This document shows positions 34,501 through 44,003 of a DNA stretch of 64,000 bases, piece by piece; position 1 is the first letter of the stretch; every line of letters starts with the position of its first letter. Made by a program: the position numbers and the translations under genes. The notes under the pieces are model-generated. The model made no database searches. It saw nothing but the letters and a program-made list of their open reading frames with translations, and was not told the DNA's origin. This stretch comes from Odiellus spinosus (lineage: Eukaryota; Arthropoda; Arachnida; Opiliones; Phalangiidae), in NCBI GenBank assembly GCA_963920705.1, contig OY987237.1, positions 7,966,601 to 8,030,600 of the forward strand. The letters are read 5' to 3'.

Positions 34501-35809
34501 CATCGCTCTCAGGACCAGAGTTTTTTTGATGCTTTTTGGATTTTCCCTTTTTAGATTTATGAGGCGAGAGTATTGAATTTTCCACTTGTTGCATACTAGG
34601 GTCATCAAGTGTACTTTCTTTATCACTATCATCATCACTAAGTGCGTGAATTGATCTTCTTATATTAAGAGACCGTATTGAGGCTATTGCGTCATCATAT
34701 ACTTTTTGCTTTTTCAATTTATGGTCCTTTGGATTTTCGTATAATATTTCAGGTTCAGAGTGTTGGTCATTTTCAGTATTCAACTTGGAACTAATCTCAA
34801 AGCTTCTACGTTTCTTTTTAGATATAAATCTGTTCTCAGTTTCTTCACTTGTAGGTAAATCTTCCGGAATGGAATCGTTATCATGCACATTAATAATTTC
34901 TTTGTGATGTCTTTTTGACTTCTTATTTTTTTTCTCCACGTTTTCATTGTTATCATACTCAGAAGCTTTGGAGATTTCATTATCCACACCACTTGTAAGG
35001 TTTTCTCCACCATTTGCTGTGTTTCCCTTAATGGACTCGTTGTCAAGTACATTAATAAATTCTTCGTGATGTCTCTTTGACTTTTTCTTTTTTTTCAGTG
35101 AGCCTTTACAAAGCCTTTCCTCTTTTTCCATGTTATCATTAACAGAAGCTTTGGACGTACCATTTTCCCCACCACTTATAAGGTTTTTACCCTCATTTAC
35201 TATGTTTCCCGGAATGGTCTCGTTGTCAAGTTCATTAATAAGCTTTTCGTGATGTCTTTTTGACTTTTTCTTTTTTTTCTCCACATTTTCATCATGTACA
35301 GAAGCTTTGAGAGTATCATTTTCCCTACTACTTACAAGGTTTTCACAAACTATACCGCTCTCAAGACCAGAGTTTTTACGATGCTTTTTGGACTTTTCCT
35401 TTTTAGATTTACGAGGCAAGAGTACTGAATTTTCCGCTTGTTGCATACTATGGTCATCAATTCTACTTTCTTTATCACTATCACCATCACTAAGCGCGTG
35501 AATTGAGCTTCTTGCATTAGAAGAACGTATCGTGGTTATTGCGTCATCGTATATTTTTTGCTTTTTTAATTTATGGTCCTTTGGCTTTTCGTATACTACT
35601 TCAGGTTCAGAGTGTTGGTCGTTATCTGTACTCGACTTGCCACTAATCTCAAATCTTCTTTTATTGTTAGATTGAAATCTGTATTTATTCTGAGTTTCTT
35701 CACTTGTAGTTGTAGGTAAAACTTCTGAGATTATCTCAATCTCAGAATCCCACACTCGAGAGTCATTTATAGTTTTCCGTTTACTAGTATTTTTTCTACT
35801 ATGAGACAT
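31544..35809 (-). CDS. Transcription termination factor 1-like Myb protein with lysine-rich repeats
   Basis: Two minus-strand exons, 32433-35809 and 31544-31868, encode 1233 residues. The N-terminal 800 residues are low in complexity: repeated blocks of KKKKKSKRHH followed by a segment such as ELINVLDNDSI and then Gly-Asn-rich sequence. The conserved C-terminal third has Myb/SANT-type modules: FTEEENKILKKNLRRFRKMH, a region with RATDLQFVSELGRGLSHRT, FGTPMTKEQDAELLHLVNLY, and GHWSKRENKLLMKAVAKVM with INWPDVAALVPQRTPIQCR. The junction gives QCRRHWMTQFRWKVKLGG, matching the order in TTF1/Reb1-type rDNA terminator-binding proteins, then a final conserved region with EEIDWGPIINEF. The role in RNA polymerase I termination and replication fork blocking is known for TTF1; assignment here rests on motif order. 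The open frame before 31868 on the last exon looks coding but is out of phase with exon 1, so the acceptor at 31869 was chosen. Confidence 0.8.
31931..32327. mobile_element. Tigger/pogo-like non-autonomous element in TTF1-like intron
   Basis: About 397 bases lie between inverted ends: caataaaacctcgttaaaac at the left and, in reverse complement, cagtaaaaccttgttataac at the right. CAG-starting ends with AAACCTCGTTATAAC are typical of Tigger/pogo elements of the Tc1/mariner superfamily, which duplicate TA. A TA lies directly outside the right end and one base away on the left. There is no transposase frame. It fills most of the single intron of the TTF1-like gene. Confidence 0.72.
33580..35320 (-). 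repeat. Tandem lysine-rich coding repeats in the TTF1-like gene
   Basis: About ten to twelve degenerate coding units are visible within exon 1, each holding a KKKKKSKRHHE-like basic core, a LDNDSI-like acidic segment and an ENLTSG-like spacer. A larger block also recurs: the segment around 34440-34800 is a second version of 35280-35640, both encoding ALSD, SDKES and then EPEVVYEKPKDHKLKKQK-like sequence. This suggests duplication of about 840 bases in addition to smaller unit expansion. Confidence 0.85.
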
Positions 35810-36032
35810 TTTTAATCTCCTTCAAAAAACTTATGTAAATTACTTTAAACTGTAACGCGTATATCTAACACATTTCGATTAAAGCCCATGTGCTTTTTCT
35901 AGCAGACTAAAATCTGAATAAAACCAGACGCTTCAACATAACAGCTACAACATAACAGCTACAACCACGCCATCTGGGAGGAAGTATATGAAGGTGATTT
36001 GAATTTTACATTGGGTATAAAATAAAATTCAG

Positions 36033-36266
36033 GTACCAGAATTACCCAAAATTTATATAAATACTGGAGACTTAAAAATAATAATCCCCTCTCAATTTGC
36101 TGTGCATGAAGCATTTCAGAGAAGTAAATTCCAACGTACTATAAACCACGCATTGATTAGAGAGAAAATACGAAAGATTCTTTCACACGAGTTGACTAAA
36201 TCCGTTAAGTCTAAAAGAAGATTTAAAAGTGGAAATTCACTGCAGATTCACCATTACATGAATTGA
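36033..36266 (+). CDS. Unrecognised open frame, possible orphan exon
   Basis: An open frame of 77 codons runs from a good acceptor-like site (aaaattcag at 36024-36032) to a TGA at 36264. It has no ATG at its left edge, so it would be an internal or terminal exon. The translation is basic and contains PKIYINTGDLKIIIPSQFAV and later EKIRKILSHELTKSVKSK. I recognise no domain. A possible upstream piece ends at 35992, but the intervening 40 bases are too short for an intron. It could be a real terminal exon, a transposon remnant or chance. Confidence 0.25.
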   Translation, partial: VPELPKIYINTGDLKIIIPSQFAVHEAFQRSKFQRTINHALIREKIRKILSHELTKSVKSKRRFKSGNSLQIHHYMN

Positions 36267-36684
36267 CGTATCAGTTTACAGCATTTGCTTGAAAAATTAC
36301 TAAACATGGTAAAATTTATTTAGGCTGAGCTAGTGCCCAGGGGCTTAATCAAATAAGATGGTCAATGTTAGCAAAATAAAAAATTTCCGCTTGACGGAAG
36401 GAGTCAAGAAGCCACTAGTCTATTATGCGTAACAGAAATACAATGTCATTTGTTATAATATTCGTTAAAGCTTTCACTCTTGCCCAACATAAAGTAAATT
36501 TATACTTCAAAGTGTCTATAAAACTGAATATTCCCCTTCGTAACAACCAAAAACCTGATATTCCAAGTTTAAAATCAAACTTGACAATCCATACCCCAAA
36601 ATGTAAGGACTTAAAATTCAAACTTACCAGATACATCAATAGAATGTCGAGCTTGAAGATGTAAAGCTTTCCCTTCTCGATGCT

Positions 36685-37030
36685 CCAGCGTAGCTTCTAT
36701 CCTTTCTTGCTTTCACAAATCACTCTGACGATGATTTCTCGATGCACTGAATATTTTAATTCACTTTTTATATCACTTTCATCAGTGTAGCTTTCATCCT
36801 TTCTTGCTTTCACAAATCACTCTTTCGTTTAGTTCTCGATGCACTTATGTTGAATATTTTATTTCACTTTTTATATCACTTTCATCTGCTGTGTAGTTTT
36901 ATAATTTCTTGTTTTCATAAATCACTCTTACGTTTAGTTCTCGAAGCACTGATGTTGAATATTTTTATTACTTTTTATATAAGTTTCACCTGGGAAGCTT
37001 TTATCCTTTCTTGTCTTCACAAAGCATTGT
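36685..37030. repeat. Degenerate tandem repeat, about 100-bp unit
   Basis: Four imperfect head-to-tail copies share the segments ctttcttgctttcacaaatc, actcttacgtttagttctcg and actttttatatcactttcat. Unit length varies from about 97 to 104 bases. Copies one and two are closest; the fourth is partial. It lies upstream of PKD2 in the intergenic gap. Confidence 0.82.
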
Positions 37031-37398
37031 TACGTCCTTGCAAATTTTACGCCAAACACGCTGATACGCGGTACTCAATATGGCGACCCATCTTCACCAA
37101 GCAAGTTTCCACCAAGACATTTTTGGGAATTCAAATTTTTAACTCTTACAGGCACAGCCACTTAATCTAACATAGTCATACCTTTTAACCCATTGTGTAT
37201 TTCAACCCAATAGTAAAACTATTTAATTAACAAATCTTAATTAAAAATATCAACGAAATAAGCGTATACTCCGAAAAAGAACGAACCGCCGGTTGAAACT
37301 GGTTCCTTTCTTCGCGAGCGCGCGACCGTTTGCGTCAAGAGCGGGAAAAGCGGCAAAATGGTTCATTTCCGGAAGGTACCAGAAATAAGATTTATCAA

Positions 37399-37447
37399 GG
37401 CCAACTTAGATGAGGTTGCGGTGACGGGGAGCTCATCTAAGTTGGCC
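37399..37447. promoter_or_regulatory. Perfect 16-bp inverted repeat upstream of PKD2
   Basis: ggccaacttagatgag at 37399-37414 is repeated exactly in reverse complement at 37432-37447, with a 17-base GC-rich spacer. It sits about 60 bases before the PKD2 start codon, so it lies in the promoter or 5' UTR. As RNA it would form a stable hairpin in the leader; as DNA it could be a dimeric binding site. It could also be a tiny remnant of an inverted-repeat element. Confidence 0.65.
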
Positions 37448-37508
37448 GTGGTTGGCGCGAATTTAAATTTTAATAAAGCAATATTCAAGGCCTAATACAG
37501 AAAAGAAA

Positions 37509-39721
37509 ATGACAAAAAATAGCAGGTTTTTCGATATATTTTTGGGAAAGGGTACTAAAATACTTCAAATAGATAGTTTTGGCGTCGAAGTAGATATTTT
37601 TATAAGAGATATAACTATTTTTATAATTTTTCTGTTCGCTACTACCGTCATTGCTGTATGTATGGTGACTCCCACCCAGTTTTACTTCACAAACACATTA
37701 TTTTCCGTTTTAATCGAAGAGCCTCTAGATCCTGAAGGTCATAGCTCCTTCAAAACTTTGAATAATATTCCAAATTACTGGCTTTTCCTAGAAAATGTAT
37801 TTCTGAAAATAGTATACGGAGAAAAACATCGTTTCCTCGGGAATGAATCGAAGTTAACCAACGAAACGAACTACATTTTAGACCAAAGTATACTCTTGGG
37901 ATCCCCGAGAATCCGACAATTACGGGTAAGAAATGACTCTTGCAAAATCGTTAAGGAGTTCGAGAAAGCCACGGCCGTTTGCCACGGAGCCTATTCAAGT
38001 TCCACCATATCTACAGAACCATTCGGTCCAGGGCTGGGGACTGCTTGGACTTACAGTGATGAATCAAAAACTATTAGCCAAGCACACACAGCTATATATT
38101 CATCCTACGACGGAGGTGGATTCTACCAGGATCTCGGAGTTACCATGAAAGAAGCTGCGAGAAAACTTGAGTATATGAAAGAAAATCTATGGACTGACCA
38201 AGCTACTAGTGTGGTTTTTTTGGACTTCGTCATATACAATCCTAACGAAGATCTGTTCTGCGTTATTCGATTGGTCGCCGAAACTCCACCGATGGGAGGT
38301 GTGATACCATCATGGGAGTTTCGAACGGCATATTTCAACCATTTAGAATCAATGATGGACTACTTCTTGCTTACGTGCGAAATCATCTTCGCTTTGCTCT
38401 CGTTATATTACCTACTAAGAGAGATAGTTGAAGCCTATGTCTTAAAGATGCCTTACTTATACAATCCTTGGAACTATCTGGATGTGACCATTATCGTAAC
38501 TTCCTTAATTTGCGTGGCGTTTTTCGTTTACAAGTACTTTAAGTTCAGCGATTTGGTATCCAAATACATCTCTAGACCCAGAGATTATCCCAATTTCGAG
38601 AAACTGGGCTACTGGCAAATTAAAGTTCAATACACCATCGCCTTCGTCGCGTTTCTTTCGTGGATCAAAGTATTCCAGTACATTAGGTTCAATCAGACCA
38701 TGGCCCAACTGTCGTCTACTTTGTCGCGCTGCGCCAAAGATATAATTGGTTTCGGTGTAATGTTTTTGGTCGTCTTTTTAGCGTTCGCTCTAATGGGTTG
38801 CATAGTTTTCGGTACGGATTTGAAGGAGTACAGGTCCGTTCCTCAAGCCATCATCACACTCTTTAGGACTATATTAGCAGACTTTGATTTCGAAGCCATG
38901 CAAGACGCCCAACCAATTTTAGGACCCCTGTACTTTGTTGCATTTGTACTTTTCGTCTTCTTCATTCTCACAAATATGTTCCTGGCTATTATCAGCGATA
39001 CATACACTCAGGTAAAATATAGTTTATGATATATATTCGACGAAATAAAACCGTTAGACGAATTATTGTTTCTAAACGTATCTCTAAACATTTAGCTCCA
39101 TGTTTTCAAGTTTAATAAAAAAAAAACTAACAGTGTAAGGTTATAGGTCAAAGAAGAATACGAAGAGACTAGAAAGGAAACCACAGAAAATCTAAACTAC
39201 TTTAAACTTGCTGGTGTTAAAATCTTCAAAAAATGCACCAATTGCATAGGGGTCATTAGAGGAAATTCGAAAAATAAAAAAATAAAAAGAAGACTAGGGA
39301 TTCAACGCTTGCGTAAAGCTGGCATGACCAGGAGTGAAATAGACGCCGCTCTTGAAGAACATCAATTGAATAAAGTCGACGAGATAAACCAAAAAGGGTT
39401 GAATGATATTCTCAAAAACTGGGAGAAAGTCAGAGAAGACAAACCGAAACAATATACGCCTATGGCCAGCAACCCAAGAAACTTAATTACGCGAAGAGTG
39501 CCTCTAACTAAAAACGTACGTTTTTTAGCCTCGGTAACTAAATATAGCCTTAAGGATTCTAACTAGGAATGTTTAAACATTCTATTTTTCAGCTTCAGAA
39601 CCATCAAAGCAATGACTCTTTAAACGCCAGAATCGCTGTACTTGAGAAACGACTTGAGCTCTTGGAAGAAAAGTTATCTTTTTCATCGGAACAACCTGAT
39701 CTAAATATATCCAGCGACTGA
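37509..39721 (+). CDS. Pkd2: Polycystin-2 (TRPP) cation channel
   Basis: Three exons, 37509-39011, 39147-39515 and 39593-39721, encode 666 residues. The first exon contains the whole channel: S1 at about residues 31-53, the extracellular polycystin (TOP) domain at 54-275 with the signature SSTISTEPFGPGLGTAWTYS, S2 at 283-303, S3 at 325-340, S4 at 371-388, S5 at 411-434, a pore loop with FRTILADFDF, and S6 (LFVFFILTNMFLAIISDTY). The cytoplasmic tail has KNKKIKRRLGIQRLRKAGMT and a final heptad-like coiled coil (ARIAVLEKRLELLEEKLSF) of the kind that trimerises PKD2. The protein is shorter than vertebrate PKD2 and lacks its long N-terminal tail. In Drosophila the relative is needed for sperm movement; cilia or sperm are likely sites. 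The pore filter reads Leu-Ala-Asp at 456-458 rather than Leu-Gly-Asp. Confidence 0.95.
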
Positions 39722-39799
39722 ACAATCTACTTTCCCCTCTGAAAAATCATCTCTATTATATAACAAGCTTATATTTTTACAAAAAAAAAAAAAGTAACC

Positions 39800-39805
39800 A
39801 ATAAA
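39800..39805 (+). terminator. Polyadenylation signal of PKD2
   Basis: AATAAA lies 78 bases after the PKD2 stop codon, following an A-rich tract. Confidence 0.5.
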
Positions 39806-41254
39806 ATTCGAAACAAACTTCCTGTAATAAATCAACTATTCAAAAAGCATTTTTAAGGTTGTAATATATTTTTCTAATAATTCACGTTAATATTTCTAAA
39901 CCTATAAAATTAGGGTCCCTTCATCTCTCAGTAAAGAAATCATATTTTAAGGTTCCTTAAAAAAGGTTTAACATTGAGAATTATACCACTTCTAATTTAT
40001 AGCTAGTTTGCAAACTGCGCTTAAACAAAAATATACAACGTGTCATCTTACATATTCATTAATCAATTACAAAACCAAGTATTTAAAGTCTTAATGAACC
40101 AAAATAGGTTTTTATGGTCATTGAAATTGAAAGCGAGTTGGTATTATTTTTGCTAAGAGGAAAATTTAGTCGTTTAGAAAGGTTTGCTTCCCCTTTCCTT
40201 CTCAGTACAAAATGTAAAGTTTCGCTTAGATAGACGTCACCAAGAACTCATTTATGTAACTAAGAATTACCGGGTAGAAACCTCGTCTGCTTTTCATATT
40301 CTCATACGTGTTAAGATCTAAATTTTACTGAACAACATACAATAATATGTTGTGTTCAAATTATATTTGCTCCGATGCCCTTAGGTTCATAAATGACATC
40401 TTGACGCCACATATTTTACAAAATAAAGACATTTTCCTGCACACAGAAACTCACCCAAGCATTCCCATTAATAGTACTTAAGGTTTATCAATTTCTAAGA
40501 ATTCCCGACTTAATAGGTGAAGCAAAGTAATCTTAAACATATTATCACATGACCAAAGCACTGTAGAAGGTAGTTTCACGTACACGTACACGTTCTACGA
40601 CTAATTTCTTATTAGATCTCAAACCCGTCTCTTTTCTAAAGAAACATTATCAAAATATTTATGCCGATCTCCAACGATTTACTAACATCGCTTTTTAACG
40701 ATCAATCTAAGCTAAGCTTTACCACTTATTTAGGATGGGGGCAGCTGGGTTAGTAACGACTTTCAAAACAGGTGGTTTCCTCAATGTTTTTCTGTCTCTC
40801 TTCATATGGAGTAGGACCAGACACCCCAGAGGATGTACGGTTCAAGAGCTCCCACTTCATACGGACACACGGTGCTGATATTTCAACTAATTTCAGGTAA
40901 ATAATCATTTCTATATATGAAGGTAAAAGTTATTTTAATTTTAACGGTGACCTAACTCTTTAGATTCGTTAAGATATATATTGCCTAAGGATAAATTTCT
41001 AATAATTATTGGATATGTTCCAGTTTTACCGATGTCATTACACGAATTAGGTTTTAAATTAATTATGATTATATTCTATATTTATGTGAAGTACTTTTAA
41101 ATAATGTTATTTAACAAAAAACTACGTTTTCGACAACATTTGGAAAACGAGAAACTATTTTGAGGTAGCGTGCTTGAAAAGTTAACGTGATCTATTTTTT
41201 TCATTCATAATATTTATCAGCTGAAAATTACAAATCAATAATTGTTATTATTAA

Positions 41255-41705
41255 AGGCAATATCTACCCTAGAAATCTCCCCTTTAAAAGCATCTTCTTT
41301 CTTATGAACACAATCTAGCTTTGATTGTACAATTTGTTATCGTCAACATCGTCTGCTAAGCAAGGAAAGAAAGCGACTTTAGAGGGGCTTTAAAAATCGC
41401 AGATAGTCCCTTTAAAGGTCTTATCTTCTCTAGAATGTGCCCCTTAAAAATGATCTTCTCTTACGCACACAGCCTAGCTTTGACTGTACAATTTGTTATG
41501 GTTAACGTCGTCTGCTAAGCAAGGAAAGAAGGCGACTTTAAAGGGGCTTTAAAAATCGCAGATATTCCCTTTAAAGGTCTTATCTTCTCTAGAATGTGCC
41601 CCTTAAAAATGATCTTTTCGCATGCGCATAGCTTAGCTTTGAAGGTACAATTTGGTATGCTTAACGTCGTCTGCTGACAAAAGAAAGAAAGCTATTTTCA
41701 AAGGG
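41255..41705. repeat. Three-copy tandem repeat, about 159-bp unit
   Basis: Three head-to-tail copies share ctagctttgactgtacaatt, cgtcgtctgctaagcaagga and atcttctctagaatgtgccc. Anchor positions of the ctagcttt segment near 41308, 41466 and 41626 give a period of 158-160. Copies one and two are close; copy three diverges at its right end. Each unit contains TTTAAAGG-type boxes that resemble the ends of the TTAA-family MITEs, so the array may have grown from such an element. Confidence 0.85.
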
Positions 41706-44003
41706 TACCTTTAAAGGTACTCTACAAGTTCACGTACGAGTTTAGTAGTTCAGTTTTACAATTTATCTTATTTCTTTGCAAAATATACAACTAATTATAG
41801 AAACAAGTTAAATAAAATGGGGCAAATAATAACCTTTCAAAGAAATTCATTTGAAACCATTCAAGCAAAACCGTTCATTTAAATGAGTGAAATTAAGCGT
41901 AACACTTTCTCTCTCCAATGTATATTGTTCCCATTAGAAACTCGATTGTACCGAAGCCTTGATTTCCAAATTAAACATAAATATATTGCACTATATTACT
42001 TCGTCTAGTAATTAGTGACAAATAATTTAATAGTCTTTAGACTTTCATGTAAAAATAATGTTTTGCAATTTATTATCATGACCACTACTTTTTCTCTATG
42101 AGGTTTATAACAATGCTTATAAATCTACACGAAAGTTGTCCCATTTTTATAAGTAAATTTGAACTAATGAATAATTTTTCAGGTTCTATACTTCACTTCT
42201 GGTGATGTCCAATTAGAGTTGAATAATTATTAGAAGCCAACGCGAATAGACTAAACATTTGTAGAAAGTTAACCCCTCCTTGATTCAGTCACAAAATCAA
42301 AACTTATACAGGAACATAACTGGGACAGTTCCAATATAAATATCATATTTAAATTAGGATCGATTTCCGTCTACGTATATTGGATTAACCTTATAACATA
42401 TCAGTCGCTAAGCCTAACTTCATAGAAAAGTATTTCTCTAAAAAAAAACAACTGGAGATTAAGCGGAAGTTAATGGAGTTTAATTTTAGTAACAGAGTTA
42501 AAACAATAAAGAAATAGTTCATTTAGAGTGGGCAAACACTTATAATTTTTGGAACTCTTTGCACTAAGGCAAACTCCGAGGTCACGAGATTATGAATTTT
42601 TTGCACTACCAAAGCTGAACTCGAGTGAACTTAGGTATACAACGAATTTAAGCCCAGATAAACCGCGCGATTAGAATATTTCGGTTGTTTTTATAGGTCG
42701 ATTGAAATTAACCCCCACTCTCCTACTCGGAAAAAATATTAAATACTTTCCCTTCAAAATATAAATTATACAATAAGGTTGAAACAATACAACCACCAGG
42801 GCAAAAATTAAGCTTTGGGTTCAAATATATAATTTCGAATATGATAACTAAACTTTCGTTTCGTAAATTCTGTTACAAAAACAAACAATACTTAATGACT
42901 TTCAATTTTAAAGTCAAAGCGGGTGATAATAAAGGGTATGCGTTAAAAATAAAAAAAAGGAAAAAGTATATCATATTATACGATAAGTTTCCTGAACCTT
43001 TTCTGGGTCACTGTTCTCGTGGTAATATGGTGGAAGAAACAGGTCTTAGAACCGCGTAACAGCTATAGTGGTTCACTGGTGGTGCTTTTTAGATCACGCT
43101 TAGAGGAAGCTTTAGGAAGAAGACCAATCTATTCATCTTTCAAAAAATATCTATATATTTATAGTTTGCAGATTTATTTCTACATAAAATGCACCGATTA
43201 AATTCGAAACAAATAAATTTCTCTACGAAAAGTCAACACTTTTTTATTTAGAATATGAAGTTTCTACGCATTACCGCTCAACCGCTTAACTAGTGATCAT
43301 CTTTTCACAAAATAAAAAAAAAAAAACGTTCTTTGGTTTGGATACTAATTAATTCTATTACTTTCCCTTCACTTTTGTATCTAATTAGTCTGCCGAAACG
43401 AAAACGGTTAACTACCATATTAAAAACTTGTTGAAAAATAAAATTTAGTTTTTATTAAGATAGGAAACTGGTTTTCCGCCAATTTCATAGAATTATTTTT
43501 TTGGGCATTTTTATTAAAAGGGAAAGATATGTCCGAAAACTCGAGCTCATGCCCTATAAATTTAGCAACTTTTTCGGTGACATTTAGCGCTAGGGTTTTA
43601 ACGGGTCGTACCAGACTGTATTGGTCTAAATCATGATATTAAAATAATTATAATTTGAAAATTGGTCATTACTATTATCATGCGCTTTTATAATAATAAT
43701 AAATTTTAGTTATTTGAACTTTGGTTAACAACGCGGGAAAAGCAAACGCGGATTTATACACAATTATAAACCTCATAGGGATAGTATTTGTAAATATTTG
43801 AATGTCACGTAATAAACAATTGAAGATAATTTTACGGTACGTGGATTTTAAAATTTCTATGGCAAGTACAACAGATCCAAAAAAAAAAGTCGAAAATTGT
43901 TTAAACCTGCTTGGAACGCGTACGACTACGTCAACCTAACTTTAATAAACTAACATCGTGACGTCACGTTTTCAAAGCGTTATTGAAAGAGCTTCCGTTC
44001 ACG

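Larger units (their letters stand above)
35810..37508. promoter_or_regulatory. Divergent region between TTF1-like gene and PKD2
   Basis: This 1.7-kb gap separates start codons on opposite strands. It contains an unassigned open frame (36033-36266), an imperfect tandem repeat (36685-37030), a GC-rich patch with several CG dinucleotides (37270-37350) and a perfect inverted repeat (37399-37447) close to the PKD2 start. The last two are the best candidates for promoter DNA. Confidence 0.45.
39722..44003. other. Gene-poor region between PKD2 and the M28 peptidase
   Basis: No gene is seen over 4.3 kb. It includes the PKD2 3' UTR with AATAAA at 39800-39805, a tandem repeat at 41255-41705, and long AT-rich stretches. 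Open frames at 42841-43059 and 43019-43201 have no recognisable content. Confidence 0.4.
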
